Below the pieces are notes generated by a model. That model had not been told where the DNA came from. It worked only from the letters and a program-made list of their open reading frames with translations, and ran no database searches. Of a DNA stretch of 64,000 nucleotides, positions 15,585-23,503 are shown piece by piece. The stretch spans positions 40,729-104,728 of the forward strand of contig NZ_JAKGSG010000053.1 in the NCBI RefSeq assembly GCF_021568775.1, given 5' to 3'. Source of the DNA: Antribacter soli. GTDB lineage: Bacteria; Actinomycetota; Actinomycetes; Actinomycetales; Cellulomonadaceae. Both the position numbers and the translations under genes were made by a program. How positions within the stretch are numbered: the first letter of the stretch is position 1; each line of letters begins with the position of its first letter.

Positions 15585-16910
15585 CTACCTCGGCCGGCTC
15601 GGGCGGATGTTCTGGTTCAGGTGGAAGACGTTGTCGGGGTCGACGGCGTCCTTGAGGGCCGTGAGCCGGGCGAGCTTCGCGGGCGGGTAGGCGCGCTCGA
15701 TGCCGGCCGCGCCGTCGTCGCCGAGGGTGTTGACGTAGACGCCGTCGGCGAACGGCTCCAGGCTCGCCGCGCTCGCCCGTGCCGCGGCGATGCGTGCCTG
15801 GTCCTCGGCCGGGTCGGTCCAGCGGGTGGCGCCGACGTACTCGAACGCGGTCGCGCGGTGGCTGAACGCCGTCGCCTCGTCCGGCACGTCGGTGATCGCG
15901 CCTCCGTACGCCTGGATGCCTGCGAACACGGTGGGGTCGTGCGTCGCGAGCCGTTCGATCGCAGCGTCGGGCAGGTCGCTGAAGTAGTGGCCCTTCCAGT
16001 ACCGGCGCTGCGCGTGGCCCTGGGGAGTGTCGTCTCGTGTCTGCAGCTCCACGTAGGTCAGGTCGGCCACGCGCCGCTGCGCCGGGCTCCCGAGCGCCTC
16101 GAGGGCGCGCGTGTGCTCGCGCCCGGCCGCCGGGTCGCCCACCCACACGAAGCCGAGCGTCGCGACGCCGCCGCCCACGGACGCGGCGTACGTCGCCTGC
16201 CGCGGGGCCGACACCGCCAGGTCGCGCCACCGGGACAGCGCTCGGAAGGCATCCTCGGCCGGGAAGTCCAGCTCGACGCTCAGCGCCTGCGTCCCCGTGG
16301 GGTGGAGCCGGAACTCGAACTCGGTCACGACGCCGAAGTTCCCGCCGCCACCGCGCAGTCCCCAGAACAGCTCGGGATTCTCCTCGGCTGAGGCGCGCAC
16401 CACGTCGCCGGTGGCCGTGACGACCTCGAACGACTCGACGTTGTCGCAGGACAGGCCGTACCGGCGGGCGAGCCAGCCCATCCCGCCGCCCAGCGTCAGG
16501 CCGCCGACCCCCGTGTGCGAGATGTTGCCCGCCGTCGTCGCCAGCCCGTGCGCCTGGGTGGCACGGTCCAGCGCGCCGAGCAGCGCGCCGCCCTGGACCC
16601 GCGCCCGGCGCCGGTCCGGGTCGACGCGGACCCCGCCCATCGGGGTCAGGTCGATCATCAGGCCGCCCTCCGGAACAGACAGGCCGACGACGCTGTGTCC
16701 GCCGCAGCGCACGCCGATCTCCAGGCCCTCGTTGCGAGCCAGCGCGACCGCAGCCACGACGTCCCGCGTGCTCCGGCAGCGGACGATCAGCGCGGGACGC
16801 CGGTCCACCATGGCGTTCCACACCTGGCGTGCCTCGTCATACCCGGTGTCGCCCGGACGCAGCGTCTCGATCTCGGCCATGGTCCGCTGCCCGTCGACGT
16901 AGCCGGTCAC
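15585..16910 (-). CDS. FAD-binding berberine-bridge-type oxidoreductase
   Basis: 441 residues. The PCMH-type FAD domain is clear: RCGGHSVVGLSVPEGG with the His that binds FAD covalently, GGLTLGGGMGWLARRYGL, and LFWGLRGGGGNFGVVTEFEF. The C-terminus has the BBE region (VYVNTLGDDG, then LKDAVDPDNVFHLNQNIRP). The Cys that makes a second FAD bond in some relatives is not obvious (TAGNISHTGVGG), so probably mono-covalent. Such enzymes oxidise sugars or alcohols with O2. GTG 16908-16910 overlaps the upstream stop as GTGA, so it is translationally coupled to the small protein before it. Confidence 0.88.
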   Translation of the reverse strand: MTGYVDGQRTMAEIETLRPGDTGYDEARQVWNAMVDRRPALIVRCRSTRDVVAAVALARNEGLEIGVRCGGHSVVGLSVPEGGLMIDLTPMGGVRVDPDRRRARVQGGALLGALDRATQAHGLATTAGNISHTGVGGLTLGGGMGWLARRYGLSCDNVESFEVVTATGDVVRASAEENPELFWGLRGGGGNFGVVTEFEFRLHPTGTQALSVELDFPAEDAFRALSRWRDLAVSAPRQATYAASVGGGVATLGFVWVGDPAAGREHTRALEALGSPAQRRVADLTYVELQTRDDTPQGHAQRRYWKGHYFSDLPDAAIERLATHDPTVFAGIQAYGGAITDVPDEATAFSHRATAFEYVGATRWTDPAEDQARIAAARASAASLEPFADGVYVNTLGDDGAAGIERAYPPAKLARLTALKDAVDPDNVFHLNQNIRPSRPR

Positions 16911-17356
16911 GCGTCGGCCCTCCGCTCGAACGTGAGGTCGTAGTCCTTGCGCCAGGTGACGCCGGCGTCCTCGGAGGCCTCCCAGCGGCCACGGATCAGG
17001 TCGAGGCCGACGTCGGCGATCCAGCGCTGGTGGAAGTCCGGGTCCTCGCGAGACAGGGTCCAGCGCTCGCCGTCGTAGGTCATCGCGAACTCGCGGCACA
17101 CGCCGCGGTCGTCGTGGTAGAGCGCGACGTACGCGTCGTTGGGGTCGCTGCGGCCCAGGACCATGGTCATCTCGGAGTGTTCGTGCTCGTCACCGGAGAA
17201 CCGGGTCCGGACCAGCACGAACGACTCGCCGAGCCACTCGATGGTGGTGGTGCCCGGGACCTCGGTTCCCTTCGGTTCCAGGAACCAGGCGTCGGACATG
17301 GCCGTCGTCCACTGCCCGACGAGCCCGTCGAGCCTCGCCAGCTCCGTGTTTCGCAT
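16907..17356 (-). CDS. DUF1579-like small beta-barrel protein
   Basis: 149 residues. The opening LDGLVGQWTTAMSDAWFLEP and a run of beta strands (TTIEWLGESFVLVRTRFSGD, EMTMVLGRSDPNDAYVALYH, GRWEASEDAGVTWRKDYDLT) suggest a lipocalin-like, DUF1579-type barrel. There is no signal peptide, so it is cytoplasmic. GGAGG lies 5 nt before ATG 17356. It overlaps the FAD oxidoreductase start, so the two are co-expressed; a chaperone or ligand-binding role for that enzyme is conceivable but unproven. Confidence 0.65.
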   Translation of the reverse strand: MRNTELARLDGLVGQWTTAMSDAWFLEPKGTEVPGTTTIEWLGESFVLVRTRFSGDEHEHSEMTMVLGRSDPNDAYVALYHDDRGVCREFAMTYDGERWTLSREDPDFHQRWIADVGLDLIRGRWEASEDAGVTWRKDYDLTFERRADA

Positions 17357-17425
17357 CGTGACCTCCGTCGGCGCTGCTCCGGTGCTCGCACACCTGACGG
17401 GTCCGACGACCGTCAGGTCCGGAAG

Positions 17426-17668
17426 TCATCGGTGATCGTCCTTCCGGTCTGCCCGGAGGCGCCGCACGAGCCAGAGGACGCCCTGATGGACGAGCACCCC
17501 GGCGGAAGCGTTGGCTGCGCCGAGGAAGGCGGCGGCGACGAGGCCGTTACCGCTGATCGGGACGTCGGCGAGCACGAGCAGGAGAGGCCACACGAGTGCT
17601 GCGGAGACGATGGCGACGCGCCACCAGCGCCCGAGGAGAAGCCCGTACACGATCATCGTCGGGATCAT
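17426..17668 (-). CDS. Small membrane protein, 80 residues
   Basis: Hydrophobic segments MIVYGLLLGRWWRVAIVSAA, LVWPLLLVLADV and LVAAAFLGAANASAGVLVHQ are followed by a basic tail (LVRRLRADRKDDHR), which should be cytoplasmic by the positive-inside rule. A GAGGAGG site precedes ATG 17668. No family recognised. It stands alone on the minus strand between the DUF1579-like gene and the flavin monooxygenase. Confidence 0.6.
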   Translation of the reverse strand: MIPTMIVYGLLLGRWWRVAIVSAALVWPLLLVLADVPISGNGLVAAAFLGAANASAGVLVHQGVLWLVRRLRADRKDDHR

Positions 17669-17771
17669 CGCCGCCTCCTCCAGGCCCAGGCTACGCAGGG
17701 GCCGGGCCGTCGGCCGTCCCGAGGCACGGGGGCCCGGACCTCGCCATCAGCCGGGCCTCAGCCGCCAGCCG

Positions 17772-18800
17772 CTACGACGCCGGTGACCAGCCGAGCAGCG
17801 GGCCGAGCCGCTCGGCCATATCGGTGAGGATCTGCACGTAGTCGGCCTCCTCGAACGTGAACGGCAGCGCGAAGGCGACCTCGTCCACGGCCTGGAAGCC
17901 GGCGTGACCGGACAGCGCCTCGGCGACCTGCCCGGACGTACCCACCAGGTCGGGGGCGAACATCAGCCGCGCGGGCCCCACCGGAGCCGACGTCCGGGGC
18001 AGCCGGGCAGCGGCGTACGCCTCGTACCGGGCCACCTGCTCGGGTGTCGCCGAGTCGGTGGGGATCACCACGAGGCCCTGGGACACGCGCGCCGCCTCGC
18101 CGTCCGCGTGCTTCGACCGGAACAGGTCGATCTGCTCGCGCTGGACCGTCGCGAAGTCCGGATTCTCGATGTCCCCGGCCATCACGACGGAGGAGGTGAG
18201 GAAGTTGACGTTCGCCTCGCCCGCCCACGCCGCCGAGCCGTGCGACCCGCCGCCGTACCAGACTCGTTCGCGCAGGCCCGGTGAGAACGGCTGGATCCGG
18301 GTGGAGAAGGTCTCGATCCCCTCGGTCCCGGAGAACGTGGAGACGTCACCGCCCGCCAGGTTGTGCAGCAGGCGTGCCACCCGCTGCTTCGAGAAGTCCT
18401 CCTGCTCCCAGGTGCCGGGGTAGAGGTGGTCGCGCAGGTGCTCCCAGTGGATCGGCGTGCCGACACTGACGCCCGGGTTGAGCCGCCCGCCCGAGAGCAC
18501 GTCGACCGTGGCCAGGTCCTCCGCCAGCCGGAACGGGTTCTCCAGGCCGAGCGGGGTGACCGCGGTGCCCAGCTCGATCCGCGAGGTGCGCTGAGACGCT
18601 GCAGCGAGCACGGCGACGGGCGACGAGATGCCGTGCTGCAGGTGCCGGTGCCGCAGCCACGCGCTGTCGAACCCGAGACGCTCGCCCAGCTCGATCAGGC
18701 GAAGTGTGCTCTCGTGACCCTCGCGCGGGCGGTCGGGGTCGAACAAGCCGATGGTCAGGAAGCCGAGCTTCCGCAGCGGGCGCGTCACGCGGTCAGTCAA
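17772..18800 (-). CDS. LLM-class flavin-dependent oxidoreductase
   Basis: 342 residues, luciferase-like TIM barrel. Recognisable parts are LGERLGFDSAWLRHRH, SQRTSRIELGTAVTPLGLEN, FRLAEDLATVDVLSGGRL and the late segment ARLMFAPDLVGTSGQVAEAL. This matches the LLM monooxygenase family (FMN- or F420-using); the substrate is unknown. The TTG start (18798-18800) overlaps the stop of the upstream hydrolase as TTGA; a GTG at 18786-18788 is the alternative. The overlap makes it the second gene of a two-gene operon with the alpha/beta hydrolase. Confidence 0.85.
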   Translation of the reverse strand: MTDRVTRPLRKLGFLTIGLFDPDRPREGHESTLRLIELGERLGFDSAWLRHRHLQHGISSPVAVLAAASQRTSRIELGTAVTPLGLENPFRLAEDLATVDVLSGGRLNPGVSVGTPIHWEHLRDHLYPGTWEQEDFSKQRVARLLHNLAGGDVSTFSGTEGIETFSTRIQPFSPGLRERVWYGGGSHGSAAWAGEANVNFLTSSVVMAGDIENPDFATVQREQIDLFRSKHADGEAARVSQGLVVIPTDSATPEQVARYEAYAAARLPRTSAPVGPARLMFAPDLVGTSGQVAEALSGHAGFQAVDEVAFALPFTFEEADYVQILTDMAERLGPLLGWSPAS

Positions 18801-19669
18801 CCAGACTCCACCGCCTGATCAGGACCGCCGACGGTGTGATCGGCGAGCCGGACGACGGCGTCCGCGACCTCCGGCCCGAACATCACGGCGTCGTTGTGCC
18901 CCGCCCCCGGGAGCACCAGGTGCTCGACCAGCCGGGGCGCGGCGCGCGCCACGGCCTCGCTCTGGGCCGGCGGCACGACGTCGTCGCGGTCGCCGTGCAC
19001 GACCGTGACCGGGACCTGTGTCGCGGCCACGTGATCGAGGACCGTGTACCGGTCCCGCAGCAGGGCCTCGACGGGCAGGAAGGGGTAGTGGTGGGAGCCG
19101 ATCTCGGCGAGGGACGTGAACGGTGAGCGCAGCAGGAGGCCGGCAGGTGGGAACTCGGCCTGGAGCGCGGCGACGACCCCGGCGCCGAGCGACTCGCCGA
19201 AGTAGATCGTCCGCTCGGGCGGGTACCCGCGCTCCGCCAGCGCCCGCCGGGCGGCCTCCGCGTCGAGCGCGAGCCCGGCCTCGGTCGGACGGCCGAGGTT
19301 CCCGCCGTAGCCGCGATAGTCCAGCAGGAGGACCGCGAACCCGCGCCCCGCGAGCAGCTCGGCAAGCCCGGCGCGTCCGAGCCGGTTGCCACCGTTGCCG
19401 GGCGCGACCAGGACGGCGACCTCACGGTCGCGTACCTCGGGCGCGGGCGGGACGAACCAGGCCGCCAGATCGAGCCCGTCGGAGGTGACCAGCGTGACGT
19501 CGACGCCGCCGTCGAGCACCGACGCTGCCGGGCCCGGCGACGAGCGGTCGGGGTGATGCACGAGCGCGTCCTGGCCGAGCCATGCGGCGCCGACGGCCAG
19601 GCCCGCCACCCCCGCGAGGACGCCGGCCGTCAGGGCCGCCGCCCGCACCGCGCGTCGCACCGCTGCCAT
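18797..19669 (-). CDS. Membrane-anchored alpha/beta hydrolase
   Basis: 290 residues. An N-terminal hydrophobic segment (about 8-33) acts as signal anchor. The hydrolase core has the oxyanion phrase VAPGNGGNRLG, LLDYRGYGGNLG, the nucleophile elbow FGESLGAG, the acid in VHGDRDDVVPP and the His in LPGAGHND, a complete triad. The pattern resembles the YfhR/BEM46-like group. It is probably an esterase or peptidase-like hydrolase facing outside the membrane. First gene of the operon with the LLM oxidoreductase. Confidence 0.85.
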   Translation of the reverse strand: MAAVRRAVRAAALTAGVLAGVAGLAVGAAWLGQDALVHHPDRSSPGPAASVLDGGVDVTLVTSDGLDLAAWFVPPAPEVRDREVAVLVAPGNGGNRLGRAGLAELLAGRGFAVLLLDYRGYGGNLGRPTEAGLALDAEAARRALAERGYPPERTIYFGESLGAGVVAALQAEFPPAGLLLRSPFTSLAEIGSHHYPFLPVEALLRDRYTVLDHVAATQVPVTVVHGDRDDVVPPAQSEAVARAAPRLVEHLVLPGAGHNDAVMFGPEVADAVVRLADHTVGGPDQAVESG

Positions 19670-19747
19670 GCCTTCATCGTCCGCCGTCGTGCGCCGCAGC
19701 CGCCAGAGCCTGCGGAATAGTGTGCCAAGCGGCGAGCTCCGAACCCG

Positions 19748-20079
19748 TCAGCCGTGCATCACGAGCAGCGCCGGCGCGTTCGACCGGTCGGCACGCGCGT
19801 GCACGTGGAGTGTGGTGTCGCCAGGTCCGCCGTGAACTGCGGGTGACCGTTCAGCCACCGCTCCCGGGCGCGCCAGTCCCATGTGCGCCACGACCGGACG
19901 AGGTCGCGCAGGTACGGGACCGACATGCGCGACGGAGGCCGCCGGGGCGAGTCGTCGACGAACCGTGTCCCGGCGAGCCGCTCCGCCAGGTCCGTCAGCA
20001 CCTCGTCGGGCACGGCGATCGAGAACGGTGTCGGACCGGCCATGCGCGCCATGGTAGTTGGGTGGCCGTCGCTCATCAC
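19748..20079 (-). pseudogene. Epoxide hydrolase N-terminal remnant
   Basis: Reading from 20079 the frame shows an epoxide-hydrolase N-terminal domain (PFSIAVPDEVLTDLAERLAG, VPYLRDLVRSWRTWDWRARE, WLNGHPQFTADL). It then changes frame to TTLHVHARADRSNAPALLVM and stops right after HG (19748-19750), where the alpha/beta hydrolase core should begin. The catalytic domain is therefore missing and a small deletion has shifted the frame. It is a dead remnant of an enzyme normally near 380 residues. Confidence 0.7.
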
Positions 20080-20088
20080 TCGCCCCGG

Positions 20089-20910
20089 TCAGCCGTACTC
20101 CTCGCCGAGCGGGGTGGTGCCGGCCGATCGGGCGGTCTCCTCGGACACGGTGGCGACCTCGAGGAGCTCCTCGCGGCCGCCCCCTCCGGAGATGCCGAGG
20201 GTGAGCACCGGGCCGACGCCGGGAGCGTAGAGCTTGTACTCGAGCACGTCGGGCTCGATGGTGATCGTGTCCTTGGTCAGCAGAGCCCGGTCGAAGTGCC
20301 CGGCCGGGACCTCGACCTGCTCGTCGAGACTGAGCACCTCGCCGTTGTCCTCCGCCTCGCCCTCGAGGTACTCCTGCCGGTACGCCATCCCGACAGCAGG
20401 GTCGGCCGGCATGATGACCCCCGCCAGGGCGCCGTCCGCCCCGGCCTCGAAGGAGCCCTCCGTGGACGTGATCTGGCCGCCGTCGAGCTCGGCGGTGTCC
20501 TCGCCGAGGTACCAGATCGTCCCGTCGGCGTCCTGGGCGTACCAGTCGAAGGTGTCCTCGACGACCTCGCCGCCCCGAGTGACCGTGTCCCGGACGACGC
20601 GTGCCGTGACCCCGTTGGCGACCTCCTTCGTCACGCTCGTGACGGTCACGACGACGCGCAGCTCCCGGCCGTTCTCATCGGTCTCCCCGTAGACCCAGCG
20701 CGTCCCCGGTTCCATCGGCCAGTACTCGTTGTCGATCTCCGTGGTGAAGTCGGCGGGGTCCAGGTCGACCGGTTCGTCCGACCGCGGCAGGTCCGCGTCC
20801 GCCCCGGCCGGCTCACCCGTTTGGCCCCCGCCCTCACCGCAGCCGGCAGCCAGGACGAGCACGCAGACCGCTGCCAGCCCCCAGCGCAACGGTCGCTCGA
20901 CGGGTTTCAT
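20089..20910 (-). CDS. Secreted lipoprotein of unknown function
   Basis: 273 residues. A lipobox LAAGC (Cys24) follows a hydrophobic signal, so it is an outer-leaflet lipoprotein. The mature part is acidic and beta-rich, with WPMEPGTRWVYGETDENGRE and DTFDWYAQDADGTIWYLGED. This resembles a group of actinobacterial lipoproteins without a named role. Its ATG overlaps the stop of the PepSY gene by one base (TGATG). The pair faces a two-component system, so it may be regulated by it. Confidence 0.75.
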   Translation of the reverse strand: MKPVERPLRWGLAAVCVLVLAAGCGEGGGQTGEPAGADADLPRSDEPVDLDPADFTTEIDNEYWPMEPGTRWVYGETDENGRELRVVVTVTSVTKEVANGVTARVVRDTVTRGGEVVEDTFDWYAQDADGTIWYLGEDTAELDGGQITSTEGSFEAGADGALAGVIMPADPAVGMAYRQEYLEGEAEDNGEVLSLDEQVEVPAGHFDRALLTKDTITIEPDVLEYKLYAPGVGPVLTLGISGGGGREELLEVATVSEETARSAGTTPLGEEYG

Positions 20911-21239
20911 CAGCCGTCATCCTCTGCGTGCTCCCCTTCGGTGGCGACCACGTGGAAGTCCTCGTCGAGCTGGACGTCCACCTGGCTGCCGTCGGTGCGG
21001 GTCACCTCGACCTCGTACAGGCTCTCCTCGTCGCCCACCTCGGTCCCGGTCACCCGTCCGCCGCCCGTCGCGGCGAGCGCCGCCTCGGTGGCGCGGGTGA
21101 GGGCCGTGCCGGTGATCGCGGTGTCGGAGCCGTCGTCGTCGCCCGAACCGATCGCCGCCCCGGCTCCCGCCACCCCGATCACGGCCAGCGCACCCACGCC
21201 GATCGCGATGCGCCTCGTCGTCTTCTTCTGCGGTGCCAT
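20910..21239 (-). CDS. PepSY-domain membrane-anchored protein
   Basis: 109 residues. A basic start (MAPQKKTTRRIAIG) leads into one hydrophobic segment (VGALAVIGVAGAGAAIG), then a PepSY-like domain with ALTRATEAALAATGGGRVTG, YEVEVTRTDGSQVDVQLDED and FHVV. PepSY domains are extracellular inhibitor-like modules. GGAG lies 6 nt before ATG 21239; an upstream in-frame ATG at 21344 is unlikely. It is translated just before the lipoprotein and divergent from the response regulator 157 nt away, which probably controls it. Confidence 0.75.
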   Translation of the reverse strand: MAPQKKTTRRIAIGVGALAVIGVAGAGAAIGSGDDDGSDTAITGTALTRATEAALAATGGGRVTGTEVGDEESLYEVEVTRTDGSQVDVQLDEDFHVVATEGEHAEDDG

Positions 21240-21396
21240 CTCACTCTCCGCTCTCGCGTTGCCCCCGGCTCCCTGCCCCTGCACCTCCACGGTAGGCATG
21301 CCAGATGAGCGGGGGATGAGTTTCGCGAAATCCATGGCGGGCATCGTCGGGCTCCGCTCTCATGCGGCTCTCACCTGCCCGCCTACGATGAGGAAG

Positions 21397-22074
21397 ATGC
21401 ACATCCTCGTCGTGGAGGACGAGCCGAAGATGGCCCGCCTGCTCCAGCGTGGCCTGACCGAGCGGGGCAACACCGTGGAGGTCGCCCCGACGGGAGAGGC
21501 CGCGTCTGCGATCGCGACCGCGGGGGACTTCGACGTCGTGCTGCTCGACGTGGCGCTGCCGGGGATCGACGGCGTCGAGGTCTGCCGGCGTCTGCGGGCC
21601 GCGCGGGTCTGGGTCCCCGTGCTCATGGTCACGGCCCGCACCGCCGTCGAGGACCGGGTCCGGGGACTCGACGGCGGGGCGGACGACTACCTGCTCAAAC
21701 CGTTCTCGCTGGAGGAGCTGCTCGCCCGCATCCGGGCACTGGCACGCCGGGGGCCGGTGCCTCGCCCGACCCTGCTGACGACCGGGGACCTGACCATGGA
21801 CCCGGCGACACGGCGGGTGTGGCGTGGTGAGCAGGAGGTCCCGCTGTCGGCCAAGGAGTTCGATCTTCTCGAGACGTTCATGCGCCGGCCCGATCAGGTG
21901 CTCACCCGCGACCAGCTCCTCGAGCACGCCTGGGACATCGCCTTCGAGTCGCGGTCGAACGTCGTCGACGTGTACGTGCGCTACCTGCGGGAGAAGATCG
22001 ACCGCCCGTTCGGGCGAAAGACGCTCGAGACGGTGCGGGGCGTGGGGTACCGCCTCAGGGACGCACGTCCATGA
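21397..22074 (+). CDS. OmpR/PhoB-family response regulator
   Basis: 225 residues. Receiver domain: acidic pair E7-D8, phosphoacceptor D51 (VVLLDVALPG), the T in MVTART and the K of YLLKPF. Winged-helix output domain from about 128: LSAKEFDLLETFMRRPDQVL and the recognition region SNVVDVYVRYLREKID. ATG 21397 has TACGAT at 21384-21389 seven nt upstream, which suggests a leaderless message; ATG 21388 (MRKMHI) is in frame. It overlaps the kinase gene as ATGA. Likely targets include the divergent PepSY/lipoprotein pair. Confidence 0.93.
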   Translation: MHILVVEDEPKMARLLQRGLTERGNTVEVAPTGEAASAIATAGDFDVVLLDVALPGIDGVEVCRRLRAARVWVPVLMVTARTAVEDRVRGLDGGADDYLLKPFSLEELLARIRALARRGPVPRPTLLTTGDLTMDPATRRVWRGEQEVPLSAKEFDLLETFMRRPDQVLTRDQLLEHAWDIAFESRSNVVDVYVRYLREKIDRPFGRKTLETVRGVGYRLRDARP

Positions 22075-23435
22075 GAGACCGGTGGCCCCTTCGCCAACGC
22101 GTCGTGGCGGTGTTCACGGCCGCAGCCACGATCGCCTTCGTGGCGCTGGGTCTTTTCGTGTACTACCGCGTCGAGGCGACGCTCCACGACCAGGCGCGCG
22201 TGTCTCTCGATGCGCAGATGGATGCGCTCGCCGACCTCCCGGAGTCGGCGCGTCGCGGTGCGATCGGGGCCATGACCGGCGAGTTCTTCGGCCAGGTCCT
22301 GACCCCCGCGGGTGCTGTCGTCGTCTCGTCGCCACAGTTGAGCGGGTCCATGGTGACCGGCGACCTGCCAGGCCTGGCGCAGGGTGAGGACGTGGTCGTC
22401 GAGCGTCCGGTGCTCCTGATCGAGGAGGACGAACGGGAGGCCGCGATCCTCCTGCTCCGCCGGGACGGGGATCAGGTCCTGGCGGTCGGCACCTCCAGGG
22501 AGGACCTGGACGATGCGCTGTGGGGCGTGCGCACCCAGCTGCTGATCGGCGGGCCGCTGGCCCTCGTTCTCGCATCGGTGGCCGGCTATCTGGCCGCGGG
22601 GGCGGCGCTGCGCCCGATGGAACGGATGCGGCGGCACGCCGAGGCCATCTCCGCACAGAGCTCGGGCGAGCGCCTGCCGCTGCCCGCGGCGCGCGACGAG
22701 CTCCACCAGCTCGGGCTGACGCTGAACCAGATGCTCGATCGCCTGGAGGCCGGGCTGCAGCGCGAGCGTCGCTTCGTCGCGGAGGCCAGCCACGAGCTGC
22801 GCACGCCGCTCGCACTGCTGAAGCTCGAGCTCGACCTCGCACTTGCCCAGCCCCGCTCGGCCGACGAGCTCGTCGCCGTCCTGAGGTCGGCGGACGAGGA
22901 CGTCGACCGCCTCACCAGGCTCTCCGACGACCTGCTCCTCCTCGCCTCGTCGCAGGACGGCCGTCCTCCGCCGGACCAGTCGGACGTCGACGTCCGGTCA
23001 CTGCTGAAGAAGTCGGCCGCCCGCTTCTCAGCACGCGCCAGGCAGGAGGGCCGCCGGATCGTCGTCCGGTGCGAGGGCCGTCCCGTCGTCCGCGCGCATG
23101 CCGGGCGCCTCGAGCGCGCGCTGAGCAACCTCGTCGACAACGCGGTTCGTCATGGAGCCGGTGACGTCGAGCTCCGGTCCACCTGGCAGGACGGCCGGGT
23201 CTCGATCTGGGTGACCGACCGTGGCCCGGGCCTTGACGACGCGCTCCGCGCTCGTGTCTTCGAGCCGTTCGGCCGATCCTCGGCACCTCGGGCGCAGGGC
23301 GGCCGAGGGCTCGGCCTCACGATCGTCCAGGCCATCGTCTCCGAGCTGGACGGCACGGTGACCGTCGAGAACCGCAGCGACGGCGGGGGGACGGTGGCGA
23401 CCATGACGCTCCCCGGGCGTGCTGGGCAGCCGTAG
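22071..23435 (+). CDS. Sensor histidine kinase (two-component)
   Basis: 454 residues. TM1 about 12-32, an extracytoplasmic domain to about 160, and TM2 about 163-183 (LIGGPLALVLASVAGYLAAG). Then a HAMP linker (LRPMERMRRHAEAI), the H box with H241 (EASHELRTPLALLKL) and HATPase N, G1 and G2 boxes (LSNLVDNAVRHGAG, WVTDRGPGLDD, GRGLGLTIVQAIV). It is the partner of the response regulator, with a 4-nt overlap. The signal is unknown; the outer domain is about 130 residues without a named fold. Confidence 0.93.
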   Translation: MRDRWPLRQRVVAVFTAAATIAFVALGLFVYYRVEATLHDQARVSLDAQMDALADLPESARRGAIGAMTGEFFGQVLTPAGAVVVSSPQLSGSMVTGDLPGLAQGEDVVVERPVLLIEEDEREAAILLLRRDGDQVLAVGTSREDLDDALWGVRTQLLIGGPLALVLASVAGYLAAGAALRPMERMRRHAEAISAQSSGERLPLPAARDELHQLGLTLNQMLDRLEAGLQRERRFVAEASHELRTPLALLKLELDLALAQPRSADELVAVLRSADEDVDRLTRLSDDLLLLASSQDGRPPPDQSDVDVRSLLKKSAARFSARARQEGRRIVVRCEGRPVVRAHAGRLERALSNLVDNAVRHGAGDVELRSTWQDGRVSIWVTDRGPGLDDALRARVFEPFGRSSAPRAQGGRGLGLTIVQAIVSELDGTVTVENRSDGGGTVATMTLPGRAGQP

Positions 23436-23503
23436 CCTTGCTCGTGGACAAGGACGCCGGTCCCGGCTCCGACAGCGGAGGCGAGACCGGCGCCCTCAGG
23501 TGC

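Noticed and set aside
19582..21396. An N-terminal extension of the response regulator (long plus-strand frame from 19582)
   Set aside because: It is antisense to the hydrolase, lipoprotein and PepSY genes and has the composition of a shadow frame.
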